From assembly GCF_000759975.1 (NCBI RefSeq), contig NZ_JNAM01000010.1, forward strand, positions 186,001-250,000: a DNA stretch of 64,000 bases, read 5' to 3'. Both the position numbers and the translations under genes were made by a program. The notes below the pieces were generated by a model. That model saw only the letters and a program-made list of their open reading frames with translations. It was not told the DNA's origin and did no database searches. Shown piece after piece: positions 36,285 through 46,818 of this stretch. This stretch comes from Prochlorococcus marinus str. MIT 9302. GTDB taxonomy: Bacteria; Cyanobacteriota; Cyanobacteriia; PCC-6307; Cyanobiaceae. Every line of letters begins with the position of its first letter. Position 1 is the first letter of the stretch.

Positions 36285-36297
36285 TATTTTTTTGGAA

Positions 36298-36741
36298 CTA
36301 ATTCATTTTTACATTTTTCTGAACTTCACCTATTACCACTGGTTTACTTACGCCATCTGAAATTTTTTTAAGTTTCCTTATCTTTATTTTTACGTTCGCC
36401 CCCGACCTGCTACCTTTTCTCAGGTTTTCTGAAAGTTGTTTTAATGTTGGTTCAATAGACTCTTCTGGGAAGTCATCCTCTGCTTTAGCAATTATCAAAT
36501 CAAACCCATTGTCATAGACAATTGGGACATATTTGGCATCTTCTATTACTACTTTTTCTGTATAACTTTGTATAAATGCCCAACTGCTTAAAGAAAGTAA
36601 TAAAGAGAAAATGGTTGCTCCTATTATTCGAAATTTAAAACCAAAATTAAATAAAAAAGCTGCTAGAGTGCAAATAAAAAGAAATATTCCCAAAAATCCA
36701 AAAATTCTTGGCGTGTTCTCTAATAGTTCAAAAAAAGACAT
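36298..36741 (-). CDS. ycf51: Ycf51-like protein (DUF2518)
   Basis: 147 residues with two N-terminal membrane helices (about 11-32 and 36-57) and a soluble C-terminal part. That part has the Ycf51 pattern VPIVYDNGFDLIIAKAEDDFPEESIEPTLKQL and VSKPVVIGEVQKNV (landmarks). The family is restricted to cyanobacteria and some plastids, and its function is unknown. It is divergent from the TamB-like gene across a 52-base gap. Confidence 0.78.
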   Translation of the reverse strand: MSFFELLENTPRIFGFLGIFLFICTLAAFLFNFGFKFRIIGATIFSLLLSLSSWAFIQSYTEKVVIEDAKYVPIVYDNGFDLIIAKAEDDFPEESIEPTLKQLSENLRKGSRSGANVKIKIRKLKKISDGVSKPVVIGEVQKNVKMN

Positions 36742-36793
36742 TTAGTGGCTTTGACCTAATTAATTTCTTATATTTTGTAAGCCTACTCTATTT

Positions 36794-39700
36794 TTGGGTT
36801 CTAACTTGAAAAAAATTAGATCTCTAAATTTAAATACAAAAATTCTATTGTCAGGGATTATTTTGTCCTTAGGATTTTTCGGCACCTTTTTATTAAATAA
36901 TTTTTTAAGAGATAACTATAATTCTAGGAAATCAGGACTTGAAGACAGTCTGGAGAAATTTTTAAATAAAAAGGTTTCTTTGGGTGATTATTCCGGAATT
37001 AGATTTTTAGGTTTTTCTTTGGGAAATTCAAAAATAATTAATAAAAAAAATATTGATTCTGAAATTAAAGCTAAAAATGTATATGTAGGGATTATGCCTT
37101 TTAGATCTTTTTTAAAACAAAAATGGATATTAAAAATAAGACCTGACCAAACTGAAATAAATGTAGATAGAGATTTTTTTAAAAGTGATGAATCTTATAA
37201 AAAAGCTCGAATTACAAAAAAATCAAAATTAAACTATGAACTAAATTTTAACTTAAATAAATATTCAATTTTTAATTTTAAAAATACAGGATTAAAAACA
37301 AAAGTAAAAGGTAATGTTATTTTTAAGTCTAGTAATAAACAAATCATTGCAAATGTAAAATCTAAATTTGATGGAAAAGGTTTTATAAAATTTAAATTTA
37401 ATACGAAGTTAAATCAAGACTTTTTAAGGATGGAGTTATTCTCTGGGGGATTAGATCTTGAGAATTCTGAATATATTTTTGGTAGCAGAAAAATTACCTT
37501 TAAAAAAGGAAATTTTAAAACTAACTTTAAATTTAATAAATCATCAAACCAAACATTTTGCAAAGGAAGATTTTCTTTTACTAATTTAAAAATAAAACCC
37601 GAAGCTTTCTCGGAGAATATAAATTCAGATTTAACTAGTTTTTTTTGTAAAGAAAATAATTTAATAGGAAATTCAGAAAACTTAAATTATGGGACTTTAA
37701 CTTCAAATTTTAATCTTAATGTTCCATTAAGCAAAAGTTTAAATAATATTTATTTAAAAGGAAGTATTGGATATGTTGATAGTCTGAATCCAGATATTAA
37801 ATTATTGGGAAATATTCCTTATTGGGTTGACAAAAGAGGTATTAATTTTGGGAATATCGATTCTAGTTTCAGGATAAATAGAACTCAATTATCTAATTTA
37901 AATATTTTCCGAAATAATGATATAAGGGGTTTCGTTACTGCTAAAGGAGAATTAAAAGGAAAAATTAGTGATCCTGATATTTTTATTAAATTTAATGTTG
38001 ATTATCCTCACTATAAAGGTATTCGTATTAGGGAAATATGGGAGGGAGATTTTAAAAATGATAATAATGAATTTCTGTTAAATATGAAAAATAGATATTC
38101 ACCAATACCTTCATTTCTCTCAGTTAACTTTGATTCTGAACTTAAACTAGACAAAATAAATTTTATAAGAGTTTTTAACTCAAATAAAGGGCGTATAGAG
38201 ATATTCAAAGAAGATGATCGTTATAGTTGGAGAGCTGATAATTTCCCTCTTGATGAACTTGAATTATCTATAAGCAAAAATCAATTCGATAGAATTAAAG
38301 GAATCATTAATGGTGCGGGCTCAATATCTTTAGACCAGTCCATTCTTGATGGGCGAATGGCTTGGAGTTTAGGTCAATATAGAAATATAAAGTTAGCAAA
38401 TTCATTATTCGATTTTAGCTTCAAAAATAATTCTTTTAATGTCAACTCTTCATTATATCCAATCGATGGAGGAATAATTGAAGTCGAATATGACTCAAAT
38501 AAAAATAATTTAATTAATTTAGACTTTAAAAATATAAGTACTAGCTGGACTATCCTTACTGCAGTTGATATTTTTAATTTTGACAATAAAAAAGTTATTC
38601 CAACAAGTAAGTCTAATATCTTGGATGATTTGGAAATAAATAAAGATAATAATTCTTTTAAAGAGAGAATAGATTTTATAAATAACTTTAAAGAAAATAA
38701 TAATGCGTTAAGGGATAAATTTAACTTGCAAAAATATTTAAATAAATTTAGCAGTAGATATAGTGCAAAGCTAACAATTAAGGGCGATAGGCCAAGCAAC
38801 TACAAATTAAATGCAAAAATAAATGGTTATCTTAATGTATTTAGAGAGGATAACAAAAATAACAAAGAGGAATTTTCTATTGATTTGGAAGGAGGCTTAT
38901 TAAAAGGTGATGGTTCTTTAAGAATTAAAAAATTACCATTAAGTGCTGCAAATATCTTTTTAAACAAGCCAAGAGATTTTCTTGGAAGTTTGGATATGAA
39001 TTTATTTTATGATCTTGATAAAAAATCTTTCTCGAGTGAAATTTCTTCCAATAATTCATCAATTAAAAATAATAAAATATTATTTGATAAAGGACTTATT
39101 GAATTTAATAACTCTATTTTTGATATTGATTTTTCCTTGCTTATAAATGACTCAGAAATCCCAATTAAAATTAAAGGCAAAATACCCATAAACACTTCTT
39201 CTGATTTGGATCTGAGATTTATTGGGAATGGCAAATTTATTGATTTAATTGATATTTTTGCGGATGAATACTTTAACTTTAATGAAGGTGAAGCGAATCT
39301 TAGAATGATAATAAAAGGTACTATTGATAAACCAATATTAAATGGATTTGTGGTAATAAAAGATTCTGAAATAGATTTTTACAACAATATAATTAAAGAT
39401 ATTAATGGCTTAATAATTTTTGATTTTGATTCTTTAGAAATCAAAAATCTAAAAGCAAATTCAGAAAATACTGGAAATATTTTTATAAGAGGTTCTTTGC
39501 CTTTTTATAGTCAGAATGATTATGGAAAAGCAGAGATTAATTTGATAACTAATAAATTTACTTTAAAGTCAGATAATTTTAATTTTTTAGTAGATTCAGA
39601 TATAGATTTAAGTGGGTCATTTGAAAATCCTGTTTTAGGAGGGAATCTATCTCTAAATAATGGATTTGTAAATTTTAATAGCACCAAAAAACCTAATAAA

Positions 39701-40753
39701 AAAGATAATAATACTAAACTAAAAGACAATAAAAAATATTGGCCAGAACTATATTGGAATAACAATAAGAGCATTGAAATAATTTCAAATGAAACGATTT
39801 TGAATAAAGTTCTTTTAGGAGAAACTTTGCCTAATTATTTGGAAAATTTGTTTTTTGATAACCTTAAATTAAAACTTGGACCAGAATTTAAACTTCAATA
39901 TTCAGAGATAGTTAAAGCTTATTTAGAAACTGTTGTAGACCTTAATATCAATGGTGGAGTAGGAAAAGATTTAAATGCTAGAGGTCTTATTGATATAACA
40001 AAAGGTAGGGCTAATCTATATACTACGCCATTTAAACTGGATAAATATAAAGATAACTATATTGTATTTGCACCAAGAAGTGGTGTAGTTCCATACATTA
40101 ATTTTTCTCTGGTGAGTAAAGTTCCGGATTCTATAATTCCAATAAGTGAAAATAATCAGGATTCAAATATCTCAAGTGATATTGATAAAGATAATACTTC
40201 AAGTGGTTTTGGTTCTTTTGGTATTGGCAATACCAGACTTATTAAGATTGAAGCTTCTTACGAAGGATTTTTAGATCAATTATCATTTGAAGATGAAAAT
40301 AAAAGAATCCAATTAAGGAGTACTCCAAGTTATAACAGGTCGCAAATAATTGGTTTAATTGGGGGTAACTCTGCAAATTTAATAAATAGAGCATTTATTT
40401 CTCAACTTAATAATGCGGATGCTTTTAGTGAAAAATTCCAGTTGTCTTTATATCCAGCTTTGATAGAAAATAATGATTCTTTAAATAACATTTTTTCTAA
40501 TGAAAATTTAGATATAGAAAATAATGGACAATCATCTTCTAATGAGGAATTTTCTTCTCAAGCTTGGATAGCAGAACTAGGATTTGATGTTACGGATGCA
40601 GTGAATTTCGCATTTCAAACTGTTCCAGGTAGAGATGATCTTCCACCTACAGGAATTTTTACTTTTCAGGCTAGTCCAAACCTAGAATTATTAGGCTCCT
40701 ATGATTCTAATGGGGATTGGAAAAGTCAAGTTCAATTATTTTTTAGATATTAA
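36794..40753 (+). CDS. TamB-like translocation and assembly module protein (DUF490)
   Basis: A 1319-residue protein with one N-terminal membrane helix (about 16-34) and a long beta-rich, asparagine/lysine-rich body with repeated strand patterns. It ends in the DUF490/TamB domain (about 950-1319) with its typical final aromatic residue (QVQLFFRY). TamB/AsmA-like proteins bridge the inner and outer membranes and move lipids or help assemble outer-membrane proteins. The start is TTG, either at 36794 or at 36806 (LKKIRSLNLN). AT-rich codon use and low-complexity Asn/Lys content are strong but match the genome. Confidence 0.88.
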   Translation: MGSNLKKIRSLNLNTKILLSGIILSLGFFGTFLLNNFLRDNYNSRKSGLEDSLEKFLNKKVSLGDYSGIRFLGFSLGNSKIINKKNIDSEIKAKNVYVGIMPFRSFLKQKWILKIRPDQTEINVDRDFFKSDESYKKARITKKSKLNYELNFNLNKYSIFNFKNTGLKTKVKGNVIFKSSNKQIIANVKSKFDGKGFIKFKFNTKLNQDFLRMELFSGGLDLENSEYIFGSRKITFKKGNFKTNFKFNKSSNQTFCKGRFSFTNLKIKPEAFSENINSDLTSFFCKENNLIGNSENLNYGTLTSNFNLNVPLSKSLNNIYLKGSIGYVDSLNPDIKLLGNIPYWVDKRGINFGNIDSSFRINRTQLSNLNIFRNNDIRGFVTAKGELKGKISDPDIFIKFNVDYPHYKGIRIREIWEGDFKNDNNEFLLNMKNRYSPIPSFLSVNFDSELKLDKINFIRVFNSNKGRIEIFKEDDRYSWRADNFPLDELELSISKNQFDRIKGIINGAGSISLDQSILDGRMAWSLGQYRNIKLANSLFDFSFKNNSFNVNSSLYPIDGGIIEVEYDSNKNNLINLDFKNISTSWTILTAVDIFNFDNKKVIPTSKSNILDDLEINKDNNSFKERIDFINNFKENNNALRDKFNLQKYLNKFSSRYSAKLTIKGDRPSNYKLNAKINGYLNVFREDNKNNKEEFSIDLEGGLLKGDGSLRIKKLPLSAANIFLNKPRDFLGSLDMNLFYDLDKKSFSSEISSNNSSIKNNKILFDKGLIEFNNSIFDIDFSLLINDSEIPIKIKGKIPINTSSDLDLRFIGNGKFIDLIDIFADEYFNFNEGEANLRMIIKGTIDKPILNGFVVIKDSEIDFYNNIIKDINGLIIFDFDSLEIKNLKANSENTGNIFIRGSLPFYSQNDYGKAEINLITNKFTLKSDNFNFLVDSDIDLSGSFENPVLGGNLSLNNGFVNFNSTKKPNKKDNNTKLKDNKKYWPELYWNNNKSIEIISNETILNKVLLGETLPNYLENLFFDNLKLKLGPEFKLQYSEIVKAYLETVVDLNINGGVGKDLNARGLIDITKGRANLYTTPFKLDKYKDNYIVFAPRSGVVPYINFSLVSKVPDSIIPISENNQDSNISSDIDKDNTSSGFGSFGIGNTRLIKIEASYEGFLDQLSFEDENKRIQLRSTPSYNRSQIIGLIGGNSANLINRAFISQLNNADAFSEKFQLSLYPALIENNDSLNNIFSNENLDIENNGQSSSNEEFSSQAWIAELGFDVTDAVNFAFQTVPGRDDLPPTGIFTFQASPNLELLGSYDSNGDWKSQVQLFFRY

Positions 40754-40820
40754 TTCACAAAAAAGTTAGTTTAAAGAATCCTTGATTTGAATTATTATTA
40801 AATTAATTTTAAAAAAATAT

Positions 40821-42131
40821 ATGGCCAATATCTTTGAAGTTCCTCAACTAGGAAATGAGCTTCTTGAAAAAGCTGATCAAGTTCGTTTGGCATCAATAAA
40901 AATAAGTCAAGCTGAAAATCATAATAGAATTAAAGCATTAAATTTTATGGCTGATTATCTAGAAAAAAATACTAAAGAAATTTTAGAGGCTAATAATGAG
41001 GACTATACAAAAGCAGAAAAGAAGGGAATTTCAAAGGCCTTACTTTCTAGATTAAAGTTATCAAAAGAAAAATTAATTTCAGGAATTGAGGGGGTAAGAA
41101 AAGTTGGAGACTTGGCTGATCCTGTAAATCAATTCCAAATCAAAAGAGAGCTTTCCAAGGGATTGATCTTAGAAAGAAAAACTGTGCCTATAGGAGTCCT
41201 TGGGGTTATTTTTGAATCAAGACCAGATGCTGTTATGCAGATTAGTTCTCTAGCAATAAGATCAGGTAATGGAGTAATGCTTAAGGGTGGTAGTGAAGCT
41301 AATTTAACCAACATTGCAATAGTCAGAGCATTACAAAAGGGTTTGCATGAATCAGGTCTTGATGAAAATGCAATATGCTTACTTACAAGCAGAAAAGATA
41401 GTATGTCGATGTTGAATCTTGAGAAATATATTAATTTAATAATTCCAAGAGGAAGTAATGAATTAGTTAAATTTATTCAGGAAAATACAAGAATTCCTGT
41501 GTTGGGCCATGCTGATGGGATTTGTCATTTGTTTATAGATAATGAGGTAAATCTAGAGATGGCTTTGTCAGTCTCTTTGGATAGCAAAATTCAATATCCT
41601 GCAGCATGTAATGCTATTGAAACTTTATTAGTGCATAAAGATATTGCACCAGTTTTTTTAGAAAAGGCTATACCATTGTTTAATTCTAATAATGTTAAGT
41701 TAATTGGAGATAAAAGATCAGTTGAATTAGGGTTAAAGTATGAGGCTAGCCTAGAAGATTGGCAAACGGAATATTTAGATTTAATTTTATCTATAAAAAT
41801 TGTTGACGATCTTGATGAGGCAATCACGCATATTCAAAAATTTAGTTCAAAACATACTGATGGAATAATCACTGAAAATTTAAGTACTGCTAATAAATTT
41901 ATGAATATGGTTGATAGTGCAGGTGTTTTTCATAATTGCTCTACTAGGTTTGCAGATGGGTTTAGGTATGGATTCGGAGCTGAAGTTGGGATATCGACTC
42001 AAACTCTTCCCCCAAGAGGACCTGTAGGCCTAGAGGGTTTAGTTACATATAAATATTTCCTGAAAGGAGATGGAGATATAGTTGATGATTTTTCATCTGG
42101 AAAGGCAATATACACTCATAAAGATCTTTAA
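40821..42131 (+). CDS. proA: Gamma-glutamyl phosphate reductase
   Basis: A 436-residue aldehyde-dehydrogenase-fold enzyme reducing gamma-glutamyl phosphate to the semialdehyde in proline synthesis. Motifs include VPIGVLGVIFESRPDA, RSGNGVMLKGGSEA, LIIPRGSNELV, the catalytic cysteine in YPAACNAIETLLVH and the C-terminal STQTLPPRGPVGLEGLVTYKY. The start is ATG 40821. The folB gene follows closely (the stop at 42131 is 11 bases before its ATG), so they may share a transcript. Confidence 0.96.
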   Translation: MANIFEVPQLGNELLEKADQVRLASIKISQAENHNRIKALNFMADYLEKNTKEILEANNEDYTKAEKKGISKALLSRLKLSKEKLISGIEGVRKVGDLADPVNQFQIKRELSKGLILERKTVPIGVLGVIFESRPDAVMQISSLAIRSGNGVMLKGGSEANLTNIAIVRALQKGLHESGLDENAICLLTSRKDSMSMLNLEKYINLIIPRGSNELVKFIQENTRIPVLGHADGICHLFIDNEVNLEMALSVSLDSKIQYPAACNAIETLLVHKDIAPVFLEKAIPLFNSNNVKLIGDKRSVELGLKYEASLEDWQTEYLDLILSIKIVDDLDEAITHIQKFSSKHTDGIITENLSTANKFMNMVDSAGVFHNCSTRFADGFRYGFGAEVGISTQTLPPRGPVGLEGLVTYKYFLKGDGDIVDDFSSGKAIYTHKDL

Positions 42132-42142
42132 AACTTTTGAAG

Positions 42143-42505
42143 ATGGAAACATTTTTAAAAATTGAGAATATTAAACTTTGGGCTAGAGTGGGTGTGCTTG
42201 ATGAAGAGAGGCAATTAGGACAACTATTTCGTTTGGATATATTTTTGTGGACTGATTTTGAAAAGTCTACTTTAAATGATGATATTAAAAAAACAGTTGA
42301 TTATTCAAAATTAGTTCACCTTTTAAAAGGTCAATCAAAGAAAATATATTTTTTCACAATCGAAAAATACTCAAATGCAATTTTAGAAATTATTGATAAG
42401 GAATTTCAGCTTTCTAAAATTAAAATTATTTTGACAAAGTGCAATCCTCCAATTATTGGTTTTGATGGGAAGGTATCAATAGTAAGAATTCTTGAAAATA
42501 ATTAA
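42143..42505 (+). CDS. folB: Dihydroneopterin aldolase
   Basis: A 120-residue T-fold enzyme of folate synthesis, splitting dihydroneopterin to 6-hydroxymethyl-dihydropterin and glycolaldehyde. It shows LKIENIKLWARVGVLDEERQLGQLF at the N terminus with the conserved glutamate, KKTVDYSKLVHLL in the middle, and the TIEKYSNAILE segment before the C-terminal strand with the KCNPPI proline pair. ATG 42143 is chosen over an in-frame TTG at 42137. It is translationally close to proA upstream and the lipase-like gene downstream (5 bases). Confidence 0.9.
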   Translation: METFLKIENIKLWARVGVLDEERQLGQLFRLDIFLWTDFEKSTLNDDIKKTVDYSKLVHLLKGQSKKIYFFTIEKYSNAILEIIDKEFQLSKIKIILTKCNPPIIGFDGKVSIVRILENN

Positions 42506-42510
42506 AAGTT

Positions 42511-43104
42511 TTGGAAAAAAGAAATCCTATAATATTGATTCATGGTCTTTGGAATACTTCAAGTATTTTTTCTTTCATTACCTCAAAACTTGATGATATT
42601 GGAATTGAATATTTTGCCCCAACTCTTAATCATTCACTCGGAATGACTTCAATTATTGATTTAACTAATATATTAAACGAATTAATTTTAGAGAAATATG
42701 GTTTAGAAAAAGAAATAGATATTTTAGGATTCTCTATGGGAGGAATAATTGCTAGATATTGGCTTCAAAAATTTAATGGTAATACAAGAACAAGAAGATT
42801 AATATCCATTGGTTCCCCGCATAAAGGAACATTGATGGCTCAACTAGTACCTAAATTCCCGTTTAGAGGAATATCAGAAATGAAAATAAATAGTCAGTTT
42901 TTGAAAGAACTTGCAAAGAATGATTGTTTTCTTGATGGAATCGAGTGTATAAGTTTTTTTACTTACTGGGATCTAATGGTTTTCCCTAGCTGGTGGACTA
43001 ATTTAAATATAGGAGAAAAAATACCTGTAAAAGTATATAAACATAGAAATTTGGTAAGAAATAACTTTTCTGTTGAGAAAATAATTGAGAGAATTATTAT
43101 GTAG
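42511..43104 (+). CDS. Alpha/beta hydrolase, lipase class 2-like
   Basis: 197 residues beginning with the oxyanion-hole motif NPIILIHGLWNTSS. The nucleophile elbow is GFSMGG with S75, followed by SIGSPHKGTLMAQL. These are hallmarks of triacylglycerol lipase/EstA-type hydrolases. The usual Asp and His of the triad are probably in the last 60 residues (DLMVFPSWW and KHRNL). It starts with TTG at 42511. The 3' end overlaps the convergent prlC-type gene by 8 bases. The substrate is unknown. Confidence 0.87.
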   Translation: MEKRNPIILIHGLWNTSSIFSFITSKLDDIGIEYFAPTLNHSLGMTSIIDLTNILNELILEKYGLEKEIDILGFSMGGIIARYWLQKFNGNTRTRRLISIGSPHKGTLMAQLVPKFPFRGISEMKINSQFLKELAKNDCFLDGIECISFFTYWDLMVFPSWWTNLNIGEKIPVKVYKHRNLVRNNFSVEKIIERIIM

Positions 43105-45184
43105 CCCCAGACAAACCCAAGTGTCTTATTAAGGAATCTGTTTGAGGCTCTCTGCCCCTGAATAATTTGAATATCTCTAACGGAGATAAGCTTCCTCCTA
43201 AGCTGAGTATTGTGTCTTTAAATTTCTTTCCTATTTTCTTCAAATCTTCAGTGTTTTCTAGATCAGCCTCTTCGAACATAGAAAAAGCATCAGCACTCAA
43301 AACCTCAGCCCACTTATACGAGTAGTATCCCGCAGAATATCCTCCTGCAAATATATGACTAAAACAACAAAGAAATTGATCTTCTTGGATTGGAGTAATT
43401 ACAGTAGTTTTTTCTGCGATTTCTCTTCTGATTTGATCTGCAGTTTTACCTTTATTTTTGTCTATATTACTGTGTAATCTTAGATCTGTAATCGCAAAAT
43501 GAATTTGTCTAAGTGTGGCCATACCACAATTAAAAGTCCTATTCTTTAAAAGTTTAACAAAGTTTTCATCGGATAATTTTTCTCCTGTTTTATAGTGTTT
43601 AGCAATATTCAAGAGTGTATTTTTATGGAAACACCAGTTCTCCATAAATTGACTTGGAAGTTCAACCGCATCCCATTCAACATTATTTATGCCAGCAGCT
43701 TGTGGGAGATTTACAGTAGTAAGCATATGTTGCAGACCGTGACCAAATTCATGGAAAAGTGTTTGAACTTCTTCAAAACTCATCAAACTAGGTTTATCTT
43801 TTGATGGTGGAGTCTGATTACAAACAAGATAAGCTACAGGGAGCGTATTCTTTCCAACATTATTTTTATTCAAACATTCATCCATCCATGCTCCTCCTCT
43901 TTTAGTTTCTGGTCGAGAATATGGATCTAGGTAAAAAGATGCTATTTTTTTATCTTCTTTATCGAGGATATTAAAAAACAAAACGTCATCATTCCACAAA
44001 GGTGCTTCATTAGTTGCTTCGACGACTTTAATTTCAAATAGATTTTCGCTTAGTTTAAATAATCCCTTTAATACATCATTTAGAGGGAACCAAGGTCTCA
44101 AAGACTCTTGATCTAAATCGAACTTTTCCTTTCTAAGAAGTTCAGACCAATAACTAATATCCCATGGCTCAACATTCTCGGATTGAGGAAACCCATTATT
44201 CCTTGAAAATTTATCGAGTGTTTCTAATTCGAATTTTGCTGTTTTAAAGGCTGGTTCTCTCAATTCCTCTAAAAGAGTTTCAACATTTTTAATTTCTTTG
44301 GCCATTTTCGTTGACAAACTTAGTTCTGCCCAACTTTTATACCCAAGAAGATTAGCCTGTTTAGTTCTTAGAGTTAGTATCTCTTCAATAATTTGAGAAT
44401 TATTTTTTTCTCCTTGAGAGGCTCTACTCACGAACGACTTATAAAGTTTTTCTCTAAGTTTACGGTCAGTGGCGTATGTCATAAAAGATGTATAAGTTGG
44501 AATATCTAGACTTAATTTCCAAGGACCATTTTTAATGTTAACTTCGCCATCCTTCTTTAGGAGATTATGAGCTGAAATTGCCATTAATTCCAGTACTCGC
44601 TCAGGGAGACCATCAACTTCAGATTTTTTATTTAAAATTAAGAACCATTTATTAGTTGCGTCAAGAACATTGTTGCTGAAATCTGTTGATAGCTTGCCAA
44701 GCTTTTCTGCAATGTTATTGAAAACCTCTTGATCATTTTTTTGTAGTGAAATGCCTCTATGTTGCATCTCAAGAATTTCTTTTTCTAAAATTCTGTTTTT
44801 GATCTGATCAAAGTTATTTGTTTCTTTAAGTTTGACTAAAGAGTTGTAAATTATTTTACTTTGTCCAAATTTGTTACTCAAGCTAATAATCTCGGGAAGA
44901 AATTTTGAATAAATTTCTCTAAGACTTTCAGAGTTATTTACTGCATTTAAGTGGCTTATTACTCCCCAACTCCATCTAAGAACTTCATTGACTTCATTTA
45001 AAGGATTTATTACTTTATCCCAATTCAAATCATTTTGACTCAAATAAAAAGATAAATTTTTCTCTATGTTTTTAAAATCTTTGGTTATCTTTTCTAGTAC
45101 AATTGGAAATTGCTTTCCAATACTTTCTGGAGTAAATTTTTTAAATTCTGGTAATTCTTCAAATTTAAAAATCGAGGTTTCCAT
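43097..45184 (-). CDS. prlC: Oligopeptidase A-type M3 metallopeptidase
   Basis: A 695-residue zinc endopeptidase of family M3. The HEFGH zinc motif is near residue 478 (TLFHEFGHGLQHML), with the third ligand Glu downstream in DAVELPSQFMENW. The C-terminal YAGGYSAGYYSYKWAEVLSADAF (landmark) is characteristic of oligopeptidase A, which degrades peptides including cleaved signal peptides in the cytoplasm. It starts 20 bases downstream of ndhD on the same strand. Confidence 0.93.
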   Translation of the reverse strand: METSIFKFEELPEFKKFTPESIGKQFPIVLEKITKDFKNIEKNLSFYLSQNDLNWDKVINPLNEVNEVLRWSWGVISHLNAVNNSESLREIYSKFLPEIISLSNKFGQSKIIYNSLVKLKETNNFDQIKNRILEKEILEMQHRGISLQKNDQEVFNNIAEKLGKLSTDFSNNVLDATNKWFLILNKKSEVDGLPERVLELMAISAHNLLKKDGEVNIKNGPWKLSLDIPTYTSFMTYATDRKLREKLYKSFVSRASQGEKNNSQIIEEILTLRTKQANLLGYKSWAELSLSTKMAKEIKNVETLLEELREPAFKTAKFELETLDKFSRNNGFPQSENVEPWDISYWSELLRKEKFDLDQESLRPWFPLNDVLKGLFKLSENLFEIKVVEATNEAPLWNDDVLFFNILDKEDKKIASFYLDPYSRPETKRGGAWMDECLNKNNVGKNTLPVAYLVCNQTPPSKDKPSLMSFEEVQTLFHEFGHGLQHMLTTVNLPQAAGINNVEWDAVELPSQFMENWCFHKNTLLNIAKHYKTGEKLSDENFVKLLKNRTFNCGMATLRQIHFAITDLRLHSNIDKNKGKTADQIRREIAEKTTVITPIQEDQFLCCFSHIFAGGYSAGYYSYKWAEVLSADAFSMFEEADLENTEDLKKIGKKFKDTILSLGGSLSPLEIFKLFRGREPQTDSLIRHLGLSGAT

Positions 45185-45203
45185 TTATTCAAGTAATTTA
45201 AAC

Positions 45204-46742
45204 TTAACTAATGTTTGAAATTAACCCTACTAACTTAGCTAAAGTTAGTTGCTGACTGAGAGCATTTGTGGAAGATTCATATAAATTTATGGCAATTTTT
45301 GGCCAAAAACCTATTACTAAAGTAGGCAATAACAAACTGAAACCAATTATTAATTCTCTACCACTCATTTCTTTAACTGTTGCTAGTGCGGGAATTCTAG
45401 GCCCAAAAAATACTCTTCTACACATTGAAAGTAGATATATTGGCGTTAGAACTAGACCAATAGCTGCTATAAGTATTGTGATTGATCTAAAAAGAGAGCT
45501 GAAGCCTTCTTGACTAGTTATACCTAGAAATACAGTAATTTCGCTAATAAAACCGCTCATTCCAGGCAATGCTAAAGAAGCTAGAGAGCTTGCCAAGAAA
45601 AAAGCAAAAGTTATTGGTAAAACTTTTGCTAAACCGCCCATATTTGGAATCGAAAGCGTATTTGTTCTCTCATAGAATGAACCAGTAACAAAAAACATTG
45701 CTGCTGCAATAAGTCCGTGACTGATCATTTGAAGCATCGCTCCACTTATACCTAAAGCATCCACTGCTCCAATTCCCAAGAGAACGAAACCCATATGACT
45801 TACTGAGCTACATGCAATTCTCCTTTTAACGTTATCTTGTGCGAATGCATTTAATGCTCCGTAAATTATATTAATAATTCCAAGAATAATTAGTGCAGGT
45901 GCAATTTGTAGATGTACTTCAGGTAATATTTGAACGTTGAATCTTAAGAGAGCGTAGCCTCCCATTTTTAAAAGTATTCCGGCAAGTAACATTGATACTG
46001 GTGCATTAGCTTCTCCATGCGCATCGGGTAACCAGGTATGTAATGGAAAGATGGGTAGTTTTACTCCAAAACCAATTAAAAATCCTAAATAGGATAATAA
46101 TGCTAAGCTGCCAGTTACGTGTTTATTGGTTAAGTCGGTAATATTCAGAGTAAAAGTATCCCCACTCAAGGCAAGAGCTAATCCGCTTATAAGTATTAAT
46201 AAGGAAGCTAAAGCTGTATAAAGGATGAATTTTGTGGCGGCATATAATTTCTTTTTCCCTCCCCAAATAGCAATAAGAAGATATACAGGCACTAACTCAA
46301 GTTCCCAAGCCAAGAAAAATAGTAAGAAATCTTGAGAGAGGAAAACAAGTGCCTGAGCTGATGCTTGAACTAATAAAAGGGCAAAATATAAATTAGATTT
46401 TTTCTTTATTTTCCAACTTGCAGCAGCTGATAAAAATGTAATTAACCCACTTAAGGCTACTAAAGGAGCAGACAACCCATCCACACCAAGAGACCACTCT
46501 AAGCCTATTGATGGTAACCACGCAGTTCTTTCTATAAGTTGCAGTGAGCTATCCGCAGTATTAAATTTTTGTAAAAGTACTCCAATTATCAGTAAAAAAT
46601 CTATAAATAAAAAACTTAATGAGATATTTCTTGGGAGTGTATTATCTTCTCCTTCTTTCGAACTTAAAAATGGCATTATTAATGCCCCAATTAAAGGGAG
46701 TAAAACAATAGAGGATAGCCAAGGGAAAGATACTAAATTCAT
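45204..46742 (-). CDS. ndhD: NAD(P)H-quinone oxidoreductase chain 4 (NdhD family)
   Basis: A 512-residue proton-pumping membrane subunit of NDH-1 with about 14 hydrophobic helices. Family landmarks: [40 protein letters not shown] with the key glutamate, [22 protein letters not shown], and [19 protein letters not shown] (landmarks). NdhD paralogues distinguish respiratory/cyclic from CO2-uptake NDH-1 complexes. Which type this is would need a tree. It is downstream of thrB and upstream of prlC. Confidence 0.94.
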   Translation of the reverse strand: MNLVSFPWLSSIVLLPLIGALIMPFLSSKEGEDNTLPRNISLSFLFIDFLLIIGVLLQKFNTADSSLQLIERTAWLPSIGLEWSLGVDGLSAPLVALSGLITFLSAAASWKIKKKSNLYFALLLVQASAQALVFLSQDFLLFFLAWELELVPVYLLIAIWGGKKKLYAATKFILYTALASLLILISGLALALSGDTFTLNITDLTNKHVTGSLALLSYLGFLIGFGVKLPIFPLHTWLPDAHGEANAPVSMLLAGILLKMGGYALLRFNVQILPEVHLQIAPALIILGIINIIYGALNAFAQDNVKRRIACSSVSHMGFVLLGIGAVDALGISGAMLQMISHGLIAAAMFFVTGSFYERTNTLSIPNMGGLAKVLPITFAFFLASSLASLALPGMSGFISEITVFLGITSQEGFSSLFRSITILIAAIGLVLTPIYLLSMCRRVFFGPRIPALATVKEMSGRELIIGFSLLLPTLVIGFWPKIAINLYESSTNALSQQLTLAKLVGLISNIS

Positions 46743-46818
46743 TTTATAATGAATAATTTTTATTCTAGTTGAAGTTGCACTAGCTTGAGACTATAACATT
46801 AAAAATGCCTAAGTAAAA

